Assembly: GCA_944364005.1 (NCBI GenBank)
Contig: CALVVW010000063.1
Span: 1 to 6,281, forward strand
Direction of reading: 5' to 3'
Length of the DNA stretch: 6,281 nucleotides
DNA from: an uncultured Bacilli bacterium
GTDB taxonomy: Bacteria > Bacillota_I > Bacilli_A > RF39 > UBA660
The notes beneath the pieces are model-generated. The model was not told the origin of the DNA. It saw only the letters and a program-made list of their open reading frames with translations, and ran no database searches. Position 1 is the stretch's first letter. Each line of letters opens with the position of its first letter. Positions 6,192 to 6,281 of this stretch are shown one piece after another. Both the position numbers and the translations under genes were made by a program.

Positions 6192-6281
6192 TTATTTTTG
6201 TAGAACTTTAGTTAAACCTTTGATATTTAGGTTTTCTATTTTTCCTTCTTTAGCATATTTTATTAATAAATTTGCTTCATA
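6192..6281 (-). CDS. C-terminal end of a gene cut by the window edge, unrecognised
   Basis: The minus strand is open from the right edge to a TAA at 6194-6192, giving 29 residues that begin YEANLLIKYAKEGKIE and end LTKVLQK. The composition (Lys/Leu/Glu, helix-like) is protein-like, and a probable terminator follows just after the stop, which supports a real gene end. It is too short to identify. It precedes the transporter operon on the same strand by 81 bp, but the intervening terminator and promoter suggest separate transcription. Confidence 0.55.
   Translation of the reverse strand, partial: YEANLLIKYAKEGKIENLNIKGLTKVLQK

Noticed and set aside
1..6281. Reassigned genetic code (TGA as Trp), as in some low-GC relatives
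   Set aside because: Trp is encoded by TGG in the sortase and ATPase, and all intact genes are continuous under the standard bacterial code. No intact gene uses TGA as a stop, so the question is only weakly tested here.

Overview
The window is AT-rich (roughly 30% GC by eye). Its genes have strong AGGAGG-type ribosome sites, end in TAA and read TGG as tryptophan. With a class B sortase, a wall-anchored surface protein and a duplicated FtsX-type ABC exporter, this points to a low-GC Gram-positive bacterium. The NPxTxD-like sorting signal resembles those I associate with gut Bacilli (Erysipelotrichales or RF39-like lineages). That placement is an inference; no marker gene is present.

Left third (1-2403): a surface-display pair transcribed divergently from a 139-bp spacer. 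On the minus strand, 81-1337 encodes a secreted right-handed beta-helix protein with a FIVAR-like helical domain and a C-terminal sorting signal (NPDTAD, membrane helix, basic tail). On the plus strand, 1477-2337 encodes a complete class B sortase (His171, Cys266, Arg273), the obvious candidate to attach that protein to the wall. Each gene has an extended -10 promoter in the spacer and ends at a hairpin terminator.

Middle (2372-3063): a decayed minus-strand gene, broken by at least three apparent one-base frameshifts, whose product I do not recognise. It is followed by a short AT-rich spacer with a 12-bp direct repeat.

Right half (3064-6143): a two-gene minus-strand operon, ATPase then permease, for a MacB/LolCDE-type exporter. 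The permease is a tandem fusion of two MacB-like halves (8 predicted membrane helices) and lacks the long coiled coil I recall in many relatives. The two genes overlap and are probably translationally coupled. The extreme right edge (6192-6281) holds the C-terminal end of another minus-strand gene.

I see no tRNA, rRNA, CRISPR array, riboswitch or insertion sequence. The sortase/substrate pair is the clearest functional unit. Nothing here is convincing evidence of a wholly new system.
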